From positions 148,216-212,215 of the forward strand of contig JXTC01000515.1 of assembly GCA_002914845.1 (NCBI GenBank): a stretch of DNA of 64,000 bases. The letters are read 5' to 3'. The DNA is from Trema orientale (lineage: Eukaryota > Streptophyta > Magnoliopsida > Rosales > Cannabaceae). The notes below the pieces were generated by a model, which was not told the DNA's origin, made no database searches, and saw only the letters and a program-made list of their open reading frames with translations. Every line of letters starts with the position of its first letter. Position 1 is the stretch's first letter. This document shows, one piece after another, positions 48,091-59,365 of this stretch. Made by a program: the position numbers and the translations under genes.

Positions 48091-48288
48091 TGAGATGAAC
48101 GATGAATGATATGAGATATAATAAATAAATAAAGACTCATTAAAAAAAATAAAAAAGAAATGGAAATAGACACAGAGAGGGAAATAAGGTTGGACAAGAA
48201 GGCGTAATCGGGAAAACAATTTCCCCATATTAACCCACCTCCCAAACCGAGATAGTCTATATGCAATTGGGCCCACTGCAAGCAATCC
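48091..48288. other. Loop of the large inverted repeat
   Basis: Unique 198-bp spacer between the arms. The right arm begins with a perfect 21-bp palindrome, GTCACTCATT-C-AATGAGTGAC, at 48310-48330. Confidence 0.75.
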
Positions 48289-49093
48289 CATCTGACGGCA
48301 ACAAATAAGTCACTCATTCAATGAGTGACTTTGCTGGTTGTTAGGTTAGACGGACCCATAACAATGGTATTATTCTCAAAAATATATATAGATATACAAT
48401 AATAAAAAAGATCACGACACATGACCTTGTTCTTTGTGGAGTGATGACCTTGCTGGAAGAGGTTTGACTTATGAGAAGAAGGAGAAGAAGAATCAAGAAA
48501 GGGACAGAAGTTGAGTATAAGTGATATCCTAACAATATGACGGAATTTAAAAAAAAAATGATATCCTAACAAAGTGTGCGGGTCCCACTAGTCTTTTAGA
48601 ATATTAATTGGATCAATAAAGAGAGAGCAAATCTTTGCAGCAAGATGGAGAGAGAAGGACCTTCTCCGTCGATTGGCGCGCTCTGAATCAATAACATCAG
48701 TATATCTCTTTTTTCCTATGATCGGTTTAGATAGGTCTCTAAAGAGAGAGAGGAGGGGAAAGAAAACCTTTCAAGATCAAAACGTGCTTCATAACGAGTA
48801 TTTGGAGTGCTTATGTCACTTTTTCTTTAGCTCTCTATCTCACTCACTCATCACGTGCTACTGCTATCTCTTTAACCAAAAAAAAAAAAAAAAAGAAAGA
48901 GCAAAAGTAACAACATAATAATAAAAATAAATATGGAAAATTGAATCCAAAAAGAAAAAATTCAAATATGGAAAAGATTTGTGGTTTGGTTTTCTTTTCA
49001 ACTCTCTAATAATTTTACATTAACGAATAATATAAGATATTTTATTATATGAAAAAAAAAAAGGAAAGGTACATTTTTAAATTTTGATATTTA

Positions 49094-49455
49094 GGGATAA
49101 CTGCAAAAAAATACTTTGAAGTTTGGCTATTCTGCAATTTAAACCCTGAAGTTTGGACTCTGCAATATAATACCCTGAGATTATGAAATTCTGAAAATTA
49201 ATACCCTGGGTTGATTTTTTAAATAATTTTAACTGATAAAATATAATAATATCCTCAAAATTAAGATGAATAATATAGATTAATCTAGTTTTAATGGATG
49301 ATATTATTATTTTTTCGTTCCTAAAATTGGTCAAAAAATCTGTCCAGGGTATTAATTTTCAGAAATTCTTAATCTCAGGGTATTATTTTGCAGAGTCCAA
49401 ACTTCAGGATTTAAATTGCAGAACATCCAAACATGTATTTTTTTGTAATTATCCC
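49094..49455. mobile_element. MULE-type MITE in the right arm
   Basis: GGGATAACTGCAAAAAAATAC at left faces GTATTTTTTTGTAATTATCCC at right, and the pairing continues inwards (CTGAAGTTTGGACTCTGCA). The flanks contain TTTGAT(AT)TTA/TTTGATTTA, an imperfect 9-bp duplication. The left arm of the large inverted repeat is empty at this site (near 46015). Confidence 0.8.
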
Positions 49456-49705
49456 TTTGATTTAAATACTATCACTACTGACTAGTTTAGTCAAATCCCT
49501 TTCACGATATATCCCTAGTGTTCGTAATTCTCACTGGCTCCCTATTACACTCCCTGATCTCTCTCTACAATTACTGCAATATATGCAATTATCCTCAAAG
49601 GTTGCCACGTGTTGATCGGTCCACCTATTGGTACCAAATTTTACGAAAGGAGACTTGCTAAAGTTGTAGCAAAAGTACCAATAGGCCTTTTTCAAAAAAA
49701 AAGAA

Positions 49706-50261
49706 AGTATCAATAGACCTCAGGTATCATGCTTAGAATCTGGTCCATTAAATAAGGGATTTTATAAACAATGCCCCAACGTGTGGAGCTATGAAATTTC
49801 GACCAAGAACGAATATTTTATAGGTAATGGTAAAAAGAATTGCTCGGATAAAAGTAATGTAACTCGTTCATTAGTCTTCTCTTCTTCCTTTTTTTGTTTT
49901 TTTTTTTTATAATTTTTATTGAAAGGACCTATTCGTTAGTTAGAAACTATTTAACTTTTTAAATTTATTTTCTAGAATCATTTATTTTACTACTAAATAT
50001 TAATTGTTTATCTCTTTAGGTTGGAACAAGTTTAATTTCATAAAAAAAAAAACAATATACTTTGTAAACATAATATAATATTAGCAATTATATATATCAT
50101 GTAACACTTATCACGTATATGCTAATGGATACAATAAAATTTAAAGTTGATAAAAAGGTGTCATAAAAGAAAATTAATTATCATATTTGCTTGGGACTAA
50201 AAAAAAGTCAAGGAATTTTCAAATCATTCAAGACTTTTACTGGTATTAGCCGAATCATATG
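49706..50261. other. Intergenic, no feature recognised
   Basis: AT-rich spacer between the inverted repeat and the first GGGCC-rich element. Ends in ATCATATG, the target duplication of that element. Confidence 0.45.
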
Positions 50262-50891
50262 TAGAGATGTCAATATGGGTCGGGCTATATGGACCAGCCC
50301 ATATTCCGAAGAAAAAGCGCAGTATTAGCCTGGCCCAGGCCAACATTATGTGGGTCTGGGCCGACCCGTTATATATAATAAGGGTCGGACTGGGCCTTAG
50401 TCATAGGTCCACAGGCCCGGCTCGGCACGGCCGACATTGCTATCGGCCTACATTAGACCCACATTTAATCCTTCAATATATAAATTTAAATATAATTCTT
50501 AACTAAAATTTTAAAAAATCTTAGTTCAATATTTTCATTTATATGCTTTTAATATTATTTATTTACTAATTTTTATTTATTTTTAATTTATTCAAAATTT
50601 AAAAGAATATGAATGGGTTTTAGGCCCATATTTGATATTCTAAAACATAGAATAACAACGAAATTAGGCCCACATTGTAGCCTATATTCGGCATGCATAG
50701 GCATGACCCACTTAGGTCCGCAAAAAATGTGGGATAGGCCTGCGGGCAGTGCCGGGCCCCTTAATAAGAATATGGGCTGGGCTGGCCAGGCCCATATTTT
50801 AGGCAGATCGGGCCTAGGCACGGTACAAAACCCATATGAGCTTATCAAATATGGGTCGGGCCGGCCCAACCCGGCCTACTTTACATGTCTA
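50262..50891 (+). mobile_element. GGGCC-rich hAT-like element, copy 1
   Basis: 630 bp, TAGAGATGTCAATATGGG ... GCCTACTTTACATGTCTA, with a perfect 8-bp duplication ATCATATG (50254-50261, 50892-50899). Ends are loaded with GGGCC/GGCCC motifs and the middle is AT-rich and non-coding. Confidence 0.9.
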
Positions 50892-51084
50892 ATCATATGG
50901 TACTGTATTTTTATTTTAGTTATTGATGTAATTCTTACGTAGTTCTTCCATGATATTTATGGAATCTAAATATATGACACATTAAAAAAAAATTATGGAA
51001 TCATCTAAATATAACACATTGAAAAAATTTATAGTTATTTCATGATAATTATGTGGTTTTTATTTAGTTGTTGAAAGAAGAGAA

Positions 51085-51350
51085 AACCGTAGGCTCATTA
51101 ACTAATATAAGGCATTTTATTATATAAAACAAAAAATTAAAGGTATTTTTTTAAACTTTATTTAAATACTAACACTACTGACTAGTCTAGTTAAATTCCT
51201 TTCACTATATATCCCTAGTCTTCATAATTCTCACTGGCTCTCACTACTTACCCTAGATCCATATTGCACTCTCTGGTATATCTCTTTAAACATGTTTCTT
51301 TTTTTTTTTTTTGTCTCTCTTTGATTACTACAATATATGTCATTGTAGAA
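51085..51350. repeat. Segment related to the inverted-repeat arms (unit 1)
   Basis: Shares 'CTAATATAAGGCATTTTATT', 'TATATATCCCTAGT', 'ATTCTCACTGGCTC' and 'CTACAATATATG' in order with the right arm (49000-49575) and its complement in the left arm. Unit 2 has the same at about 53650-53890. It lies a few hundred bp upstream of the protease exons. Confidence 0.75.
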
Positions 51351-51665
51351 TCAGGCATCAAATTTATTTAAGAAAAAAAAAAAGAAATTAACAATAGAGT
51401 CTAGAGCCTGTGCCAGAGCCTTAGCCATGGAAGCAAACGTGCCTTGAAAATGTAAGGGAAGCATGTATCGTCTTAGAAACCTAGGGAACCCAAGGGTCCT
51501 GACTTAGTCTAGTTTGGAGTCTTCTTACTGATAATAAAAAGGGAAAGGGAAGATGAGTCTTTAGAGTTATAGAGCAATAGAGAGAAATTAGAGGAAAAAC
51601 TCGCATTCCTTTTTTGTGTTAGTTACTTTGTTCTATGTTTTTAAAAAAATTTCCTATTTTATCCT

Positions 51666-52830
51666 CTATAAATGGAGGTCCAGAGGATGGTTGTTCTTCA
51701 CAACTCTTCAACAACTCGATGGTAATCAAGCCTTTCTTTCCTTTTCTTTTCTTTTCTTCCCATTTCATATTTCTTGTTTTGCATTTCAATTCGAGTCTCT
51801 CATTTTATATTTCTATTATAATTTTTCCGAACATTTTCTTTTTTCCTATAGGCTAGTGGTTTTATTGATTGGGACTGGAGTCGAAGTGACAATTTTAGTT
51901 TCAAAAGAGTTTGGGATAGAGATATAAAGTGGGTGGGGCTGGGCAGGCCCGACCCACATTTGATAATCCTATATGGGCTTTGTACCGTGCCTAGACTCGG
52001 CTGGCCAAAAATATGGGCCAGGTCAGCCTAGCTCATATTCTTATTAAGTGGTCCGGCAAGGCCTACAAGCCCAGCACATATTTTATGCAGGCCTAAGTGG
52101 GTCGTGCCTAAGTAGGTTGTGCTTATGCGGGCCAAATATTGGCCACAACATGGGCTTAATTTCGTTGTCATTCTATGCTTTAAAATATCAAATATAGGTC
52201 TAAAACCCATCCCTATTCTTTTAAAATTTGAGTAAATTAAACATAAATAAAAATTAGTAAATAAATAATATTAAAAGCATATAAATAAAAATATTTAATT
52301 AAGATTTTTTAAAATTTTAATTAAGAAATATATTTAAAATTATATATAGAAGGACTAAATGTGGACCGATAAAAATGTGGGCCGTGCCGTGCCGGGCCGG
52401 GCCTGTGGGCCTATGACTAAGGCCCAACCTGGCCCCTACTATATGTAACGGGCCAGCCCAGGCTTGGACCAGACCAGTACCGTACTTTTTCTTCAGAATG
52501 TGGGTCGGCCCACATTGACATCTCTTGGAATCAAGGCGAACACAATAAGTATTTTCGCGAGCTGTCGTTTTTGTTTTCTTTTAAATTTCTTTTTTAACTC
52601 ATTAAAATTCACAGATGTTTGTTATGCTGTAGTCGTGAGTGCCCTATGCGATCTTCTTGCTTGCCTATTTTATGGTTACAATGGGGACGAGATAGTGTTT
52701 TCACCTTAACAAATTATCGAATTTTTTTGTGGCATGAATAGCGATATTGTCAATTCTTGACATTACTCATTCAATGCTGCTTTGATGGTATTCGAACATG
52801 GGATTCCTATTTTAAGAGAGTACCCTTACG
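51666..52830 (+). pseudogene. Papain-type (C1A) cysteine protease pseudogene, unit 1
   Basis: A TATAAATGG box (51668) precedes a first exon ending ATG|GTAATC (51719-51721). After an intron with a CCTATAG acceptor, exon 51852 onward encodes MASGFIDWDW...FKRVWD, then hAT copy 2, then QGEH. A third exon from 52615 encodes VCYAVVVSALCD...IVFSP-stop-QIIEF. These align with the papain landmarks 'DWR', 'DQG..CWAF' (catalytic Cys) and 'S.QQL.DC'. Damage: the hAT insertion, a donor mutated to AT (52545), a stop where Gln is expected, and a second stop before HYS. There is no propeptide or signal peptide at the start. Truncated by hAT copy 3. Confidence 0.75.
51917..52524 (-). mobile_element. GGGCC-rich hAT-like element, copy 2
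   Basis: Same family, reverse orientation. Inserted in a protease-like exon of duplication unit 1; TTGGGAT at left recurs as TTGGAAT at right. Confidence 0.85.
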
Positions 52831-53443
52831 TAGAGGTGTCAATATGGGTCGGGCCACATTCCAAAGAAAAAGCACAGTAACGGCCCAGCCCAGGCCTACA
52901 TTATGTGGGCCTAAGCTGGTCCGTTACATAAAGTAGGAGCTGGGCTGGGCCTTAGTGATAGGCCCACAGGCCCGGCCCGGCACGACCCACATTTCTATCG
53001 GCCCACATTTAGTCCTTCTATATTTTAAATATATTTCTTAATTGAAATTTTAAAAAATCTTAGGTAAATATTTTCATTTATATGTTTTTATTATTATTTA
53101 TTTACTAATTTTTATTTATTTTTAATTTTTACAAATTTTATAAGAATATGAATGGGTTTTAGGCCCATATTTGATATTTTAAAACATAGAATAATAATAA
53201 AATTAGACCCACATTATGGCTCATATTCAGCCTGTATGGGCACAACCAACTTAGGCACGACACACTTAGCCGCATAAAATGTGGGCTGGGCCTGTGGGCC
53301 GTGCCAGGCCCCTTAATAAGAATATGGGTTGGGCTGGCCTGACCCATATTTTAGGCCGGTCGAGCCTAGGCACGGTACAAAGCCCATATGGGATTATCAA
53401 ATGTGGGCCGGGCCAGCCCAGCCCGGCCTACTTTACATCTCTA
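52831..53443 (+). mobile_element. GGGCC-rich hAT-like element, copy 3 (chimeric)
   Basis: Its left flank CCCTTACG equals that of copy 5 and its right flank ATCATATG equals that of copy 1; it has no duplication of its own. Its 5' half shares copy-5 variants (GAAAAAGCACAGTA; CACGACCCACATTTCTATC). It is the junction of the 2.5-kb tandem duplication. Confidence 0.88.
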
Positions 53444-54220
53444 ATCATATGGTCTTGTATTTTTATTTTAGTTATTGATGTAATTCTTACATAGTTCTTC
53501 CATGATATTTATGGAATCTAAATATATGACACATTAAAAAAACAATTATGGAATTATCTAAATATAACACATTGAAAAAATTTATAGTTATTCCATGATA
53601 ATTATGTGGTTTTTATTTAGTTGTTGAAAGAAGAGAAAATCGTACGCTCATTAACTAATATAAGGCATTTTATTATATAAAACAAAAAAGAAAGGTATTT
53701 TTTTAAACTTTATTTAAATACTAACACTACTGACTAGTCTAGTCAAATTCTTTTCACTATATATCCCTAGTCTTCATAATTCTCACTGGCTCTCACTGCT
53801 TACCCTAGATCCATATTGCACTCTCTGGTCCATCTCTTTAAACATGTTTCTTTTTTTTCGTCTCTCTTCGATTACTACAATATATGTCATTCTAGAATTA
53901 GGCAACAAATTTATTTCAAAAAAAAAAAATGAAAATGACATCAGAGTCCAGAGCCTGTGCCAGAGCCAGAGCCTTAGCCTTGGAAGCAAACATGCCTTGG
54001 AAATGTAAGGGAAGCATGGATCGTCTTGGAAACCTAGGGAACCCAAGGATCCTGACTTAGTCTAGTTTGGAATCTTCTTACTGATAATAACAAGGGAAAG
54101 GGAAGATGAGTCTTCGGAGTTATAGAGCGATAGAGAGAAATTAGAGGGAAAACTCGCATTCTTTTTCTGTGTTAGTTACTTTGTTCTAGGTTTTTCAAAA
54201 ACATTTCCTATTTTAAACTC

Positions 54221-55341
54221 TATAAATGGAGGTCCAGAGGATGATTGTTTTTTGCAACTCTTCATAAACTCGATGGTAATCAAGCCTTTCTTTCCTTTTC
54301 TTTTCTTTCCTTCCCATTTCACATTTCTTGTTTACATTTCAATTCGAGTCTCTCATTTTATATTTCTATTATAATTTTTCCAAATATTTTCTTTTTTTCC
54401 TATAGGCTAGTAGTTTTATTGACTGGGACTGGAGTCGAATTGACAATTTTAGTTTCGGAAGAGTTTGGGATAGAGATGTAAAGTGGGCCGAGTTGAGCTG
54501 GCCCGACCCATATTTGATAAGCCCATATGGGCTGTGTACCGTACCTAGGCTCAGCCTGCCTAAAATATGAGACGGGCTGGCCTAGCCCATATTCTTATTA
54601 AGTGGTCCAGCACGGCCCAAAGGCCTAGCCCACATTTTATACGGGCCTAAGTGGGTCGTGCCAAAGTGGATTGTGCCTATGCGGGCTAAATATGAGTCAT
54701 AATATAGGCCTAATTTCGTTGTTATTCTATGCTTTAAAATATCAAATATAGGTCTAAAACTCATTCATATTCTTCTAAAATTTGAGAAAATTAAAAATAA
54801 ATAAAAATTAGTAAATAAATAATATTAAAAGCATATAAATAAAAATATTTAACAAGATTTTTTAAAATTTTAATTAATAAATATATTTATATAGAAGGAT
54901 TAAATGTGGGCCTAATGTGGGCCGATAGAATTATGAGTCGTGCCGGGCCGGGCTTATGACTAAGGTCCAACCCGGTAACTACTATATGTAACGAGCCAGC
55001 CCAGGCCCACAAAGTTCGGCCTACATTAACATCTCTTGGGATCAAGGCGAACACAGTAAGTAGTTTCGCAAGCTGTTGTTTTTGTTTTCTTTTAAATTTC
55101 TTTTTAAACTCATTAAAATTCACAGATGTTTGTTAGGTTGTGGTCGTGAGTGCCCTATGCGATCTTCTTGCTTGCATATTTTATGGTTACAATGGAGACG
55201 AGATAGTGTTTTCACCTTAACAAATTATCGACTTTTTCTGTGGCATGGATAGCGATATTGTCAATTCTGGACATTACTCGTTCAATGCTGCTTTGATGGT
55301 ATTCGAACATGGGATTCCTTTTCTGAGAGAGTACCCTTACG
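54221..55341 (+). pseudogene. Papain-type (C1A) cysteine protease pseudogene, unit 2
   Basis: Duplicate of unit 1: TATAAATGG at 54221, ATG at 54273, exon from 54406 (SFIDWDW), hAT copy 4, QGEH, intact CACA|GTAAGT donor at 55056, exon from 55126. It shares the SP-stop-QII nonsense codon with unit 1, and has its own stop directly after the catalytic Cys (TGT TAG). It reads on cleanly as FCGMDSDIVNSGHYSFNAAL and FLREYPYV, matching 'NGG.M..AF..I...GI..E..YPY' of C1A proteases, until hAT copy 5. Confidence 0.77.
54471..55035 (-). mobile_element. GGGCC-rich hAT-like element, copy 4
   Basis: Duplicate of copy 2, at the same site of the second protease-like unit. TTGGGATA/TTGGGATC flank it. Confidence 0.87.
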
Positions 55342-55960
55342 TAGAGATGTCAATGTGGACCAGGCTTTGTGGGCCGGCCCACATTCCAAAGAAAAAGCAC
55401 AGTACCAGCCTGACCTAGGCCTATATTAGCCGGCCAGTTACATATAGTAGGAGCTTGGCTGGGCCTTAGTCATAGGCCCACAGGCCCGGTCTAGCACGAC
55501 CCACATTTCTATCAGTTCACATTTAGTCCTTCTATATATAATTTTAAATATATTTCTTAATTAAAATTTTTAAAAATCTTAGTTAAATATTTTCATTTAT
55601 ATGCTTTTAATATTATTTATTTACTATTTTTTTATTTTTAATTTATTCAAATTTTAAAGAATATGAATGAGTTTTAGGCCCATATTTGATATTTTATAGC
55701 ATAGAATAACAACGAAATTAGGCCCATATTGTGGCCCATATTCGGTCCGCATAAGCACAATCCACTTAGGCACGGCCCACTTAGGCCGGCATAAAATATG
55801 AGCTAGGCCTATCGGCCGTGTCGGGCCCTTTAATAAGAATATGGGCCGGGCGGCCCAGCCCCATATTTTAGGCGGGCCGGGCCTAAGCACGGTACAAAGC
55901 CCATATGGGCTTATCAAATATAGGTCAAACCAGCTCAGCCTAGCCAACTTTACATCTCTA
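55342..55960 (+). mobile_element. GGGCC-rich hAT-like element, copy 5
   Basis: TAGAGATGTCAATGTGG ... ACTTTACATCTCTA. Flanks CCCTTACG and TCCTTATG match at six of eight positions. It splits the Tyr-Pro-Tyr region of the protease pseudogene. Confidence 0.87.
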
Positions 55961-56535
55961 TCCTTATGTTGGCTATCCTCAAGCCCTCCGTGTTGGTCCG
56001 AATGTAAAATTATGTAATAGATTTTTTTATTTTGAATAATGTTCTCACTTTTTGACTTTCTGACTTTTTTTTGTCTCTCTTCTTATAAGTTCGTTATCCT
56101 ATAACTAGCATTCATGTTTATGATGATTGCCATCCTTGTTGGTTATCAGACTCCTTTTGGTTTAGACACATTCCTTTGCTAATTCAGGCTGCCTCGAGTA
56201 TAGTGGACATAAATCACAGTCCAGCTCTCCATACAATCGGGCATGTGTGTTTTCTGTACTGTTTCGTTTCTTCAAGTACGTATTTTCTTCTATTTTGACA
56301 CTGGTTTCACTGTGTTATATGAAATATATGGCCTAAACTCAAAACCCGTCGCTTTTCCTTCTGAACTTCTCAAAGCTCATTCTCTCATCGCATATGGGTT
56401 CAATCTTCGTGGCCTATACCCTACCTTCGAATCCTCAACTCACGGGGAGCTGCTTGGGATGTTAATGGAACAAGGAGAATCCAGATTGACCGCACGATGA
56501 TTTTTAGGATTGTTGTAGTAGATTATTGTCATTAG
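55961..56535 (+). pseudogene. 3' part of the C1A protease pseudogene
   Basis: Continues from the Tyr-Pro-Tyr region after hAT copy 5 (YVGYPQALRVGPNV). Further on are PLLIQAASSIVDINHSPAL, like the 'L..AV...PV.VAID' strand, and AHSLIAYGFN, like the catalytic-His 'HAV..VGY'. A frame change then leads into NSRGAAWDVNGTRRIQI, like 'NSWG..WG..GY.RI', with a stop at 56533-56535. It exists once, so it is shared by the original gene only. The Trp of NSWG is Arg here. Confidence 0.7.
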
Positions 56536-56995
56536 AATTGAGTTGTGTTTTTATCTTGGTTTTTTTTATATATATATAATCCCTTCGTATTGTCTATCTA
56601 ATTAGATTTCTAGTTTTTCTAGTTTATTTTATTTTATTAGTTTAAGTTTCTAGTATCCTATCTTGTTTAGAAACCTGGTTAAGTAATTATATTTCTAGTT
56701 TGGTTTATTTAATTAGCTTTAGAAACCTGATTATTATTGCTTTTATCTGCCTTTTAACCATGTCATATATTAAAGGGTTATTCTTAATTTTAGGCCCCGA
56801 ATTTGCAAGCAAATTCCACTTTAGCCCCCAATATTTGAATTGACTTAATTTATAGGGTATGGGGATGATGTCCCGTTTAGTTAAAAAAAAAAAAGGGGAA
56901 TGATCACGCATAAATCTTATCGTTGAGTCTCGTGTCACATTGAATAAAAAGCCTAATGCTGGGCCCACAAATATATGAAAAGATAGTGCATTAAG
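56536..56995. other. 3' flank of the protease pseudogene
   Basis: AT-rich spacer with a short (AT)n run; nothing else recognised. Confidence 0.45.
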
Positions 56996-57858
56996 GCTTC
57001 GTTTGGTATGTAGGATAGGATAGAATTGGACTATTTTAAAGGATTAGATTGGATTGGATAGGATAGAATAAAATGGAATTATAGTATAATCCTATCTCAT
57101 GTTTGGTGTACTACTTTTTATTAGGATAAGTGTGTTTCATAGTTTTAGGTAAATAACGAATTTTGAGGTTTGATTATTTAGAAAAATACCACTTTTAAAA
57201 ACTAATTTAGAAAAGTACCATTTTTAGAAATTAATTTGTAAATATATCATTTTTAAAAACTTATTTACAAAAATACCACTTTTTAAAAAATATTTGAAAA
57301 ATACAACTTTTAAAAAATATTTTGAAAATACCATTTTTAAAACTTATTTTTGGAAAATAACATTTTTTGTAAAATTATTTGCAAAAATACCACTCATAAA
57401 AAATATTTTGAAATACCACTTTTAAAACTTATTTTTGGAAAATGATATTTTTTTTGTAAAATTATTTGCAAAAATACCACTTATAAAAAAATATTTTGAA
57501 AATACCACTTTTAAAATTTATTTTTAGAAAATGACATTTTTTTTGTAAAATTATTTGCAAAAATACCACTTATAAAAAAATATTCTGAAAAATACCATTT
57601 CTGGTTTTACCACTTTTAAAAGTTAATTTCGAAAGTACCATTTATTACTACTTCAAAAATATTCTATTATTTTTGATCAAATTCATAATCCCTTCTAATC
57701 CCAAATTCTCAAGAGGATAAGATTATCCTATTCTAAGGGGATTATTTTTTGAGTGGATTATTTTAATCTAATCCAATCTCTCTCATATGCATGCACCAAA
57801 TATGGGATTAATTTAATCCAATGCAATGCCATCCTTATCCTGCATTCCAAACGTGACC
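56996..57858. mobile_element. TIR element with CGTTTGGTATGTAGGATAGG ends
   Basis: The left end CGTTTGGTATGTAGGATAGG faces, as complement, CGTTTGGAATGCAGGATAAGG at the right. Subterminal 'GGATTAGATTGGATTGGAT' also pairs with 'ATCCAATC...' on the right. About 860 bp, non-coding, with internal tandem repeats. No clear target duplication. Confidence 0.65.
57331..57600. repeat. Tandem repeat, three units of ~90 bp
   Basis: Each unit contains 'TTTATTTTT(G/A)GAAAAT', 'TGTAAAATTATTTGCAAAAA' and 'TACCACTTATAAAAAA'. Simpler versions extend left to about 57170. Confidence 0.85.
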
Positions 57859-58212
57859 TAACTGATTATAGAGGGTATTATTTCCTAGCAGTGCTAGCAG
57901 GAAAATAAAAGCAGATTAAATGTGTGTTTTTAGGGAGCAGATGGTAATTGCAAATGTTGAAATAGTGGCAAAATAATAAGTTAAACAATGCTCTGTAGTG
58001 GTAATATAGTAAATTACATGCAGCACACAAATTAATAACTTGTATCAAGAAATTGGTAACAAGATACATGTATTGTGTAATATGCTACATGATTTGCAAA
58101 GTGTCTAATATCATAGACAGTTAAAATTAAAATGACCAATTCAATTCAAATCGATTATTAAAAAACCGATATCTAGTTAAAATTTGATTAAGATGAATAT
58201 GGAATTTTGATA
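57859..58212. other. Intergenic, no feature recognised
   Basis: AT-rich spacer between two TIR elements; no gene supported. Confidence 0.4.
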
Positions 58213-58310
58213 GAGTAATTCTAGGGAACACAATTTACAAACAATGATTGCCCGAAACATCATTGTATATGATTTTTGTGCGTAAAATTTGTGTGTCTCT
58301 ATTGTTACTC
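58213..58310. mobile_element. Very short MULE-type MITE (98 bp)
   Basis: GAGTAATTCTAGGGAACAC at left faces, as complement, GAGTAACAATAGAGACACAC at right. Flanks ATTTTGATA (58204-58212) and ATTTTAATA (58311-58319) are a 9-bp duplication with one mismatch. Confidence 0.65.
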
Positions 58311-59229
58311 ATTTTAATAACTTTAGATTGATTTAGTTAGTGGATTGCATGTGCAAAATTTCTATTAACTAACAAATCCAACAACTGCAACAATAAAAGT
58401 TTTTGCGCTATTATTAATAATATTTATATTACTATTATAATATATTCATATATGTATCTTAATGTTTATTATTTTAGAAATTTTTCTTTCTTTTTCAAGA
58501 GATCCAATATTAACTGCTTCATAGAATTTGCAACCATGTACATTCTTTTTAAAAAAATTAAAAATTTTAAAAACAAAATACGGTTTGATATGTTATTCAG
58601 ATTTTGAAATCTGAATAACACATCAACCCGTATACAGTTTAATGTTTTATTTTCTAAAATCCTGTATAACACATCACACCGTATACAGTTTGATGTGTTA
58701 TTCTATCTTTAAAATTTTTATTTTTTAAGAAAAGAATTTTCAAATACAAAAAATACATAAATAAATAAATGAATCAATTTTTGTACCAATTTAACACTTG
58801 TACAAATTTTCTAATAGTAAGGGTATTTCCGTCTATATAATGTTAATTCCACTCTATTCCATAATAAGTCAAACATAGTAATCCTCATTCAGACACTAAT
58901 TCCAACATATCAAGCAAACAACTCAATCAATTTTCTTTTCTATTCCATTCCTACTCTTATTCCATTCCTATTATCACTCTCATTCCTTTTCTATTTTTGT
59001 TTAGCAACCAAACGCTACCTTAGTCTAACCTTGCACTTGTCTCACACACTTTCTCTAAAAAAATAGAATTTTTCTTCTCAAAATTGGTGTGTCCTTTTTT
59101 TTCACATTTTGGCCTATTTATAGCTGATTTTGGAGTAACCTCCAAGTATCCACAATCTCCTAATAGGCTTCTGATTGGTCAAATAATGTTTCTACCACCA
59201 TCTCTTCTCTTTCTTTTTTTTTCTTTTTT
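58311..59229. other. Intergenic with one TIR-element end
   Basis: A sequence near 58990-59020 ending AGCAACCAAACGCTACCTTA looks like the right terminus of a hAT-type element. I could not find its left partner. 58575-58700 has a diverged repeat of 'ACGGTTTGATRTGTTATTC' in both orientations. Confidence 0.4.
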
Positions 59230-59365
59230 TTTTTCAAAAAAAAAGTGGAGCTTAACGAATGACCTCCACTTATTACAAAATAAAGGAAAATAACTCACGC
59301 ACGTTGAGAGTTGAACTCCTGACCTAATACTCAATCCTTCCATCCTACTCCCTACACTGTGCTAG
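59230..59365 (-). mobile_element. tRNA-derived SINE, copy 2
   Basis: On the minus strand, a box A-like GGGCTAGCACAGTG, a box B-like GAGTTCAACTC, and the same tail as copy 1 (TAATAAGTGGAGGTCATTCG, then a T run). No convincing target duplication because both flanks are CT-rich. Confidence 0.65.

Larger units (their letters stand above)
45735..49705. repeat. Large inverted repeat (arms ~1.05 kb, loop 198 bp)
   Basis: Left arm 45735-48090 and right arm 48289-49705 are reverse complements at roughly 90% identity once one insertion is removed from each. For example GTTAGGATATCACTTATA at 47848 faces its complement at 48518, and GCCACGTGTCGTGATC at 47953 faces GATCACGACACATGAC at 48410. No target duplication was found at the outer ends, so it may be a foldback-type transposon or an inverted duplication of ordinary DNA. 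It is non-coding. Confidence 0.88.
50262..55341. repeat. Tandem segmental duplication, two units of ~2.5 kb
   Basis: Unit 1 (50262-52830) and unit 2 (52831-55341) are collinear: hAT copy, spacer, protease promoter and exons, and the inverted hAT copy in the same exon. The outer boundaries coincide with hAT copies 1, 3 and 5. Confidence 0.9.

Noticed and set aside
50267-50942. Pro/Gly/Ala-rich frames in the GGGCC-rich elements
   Set aside because: They recur in every copy in both orientations and come from GGGCC repeats.
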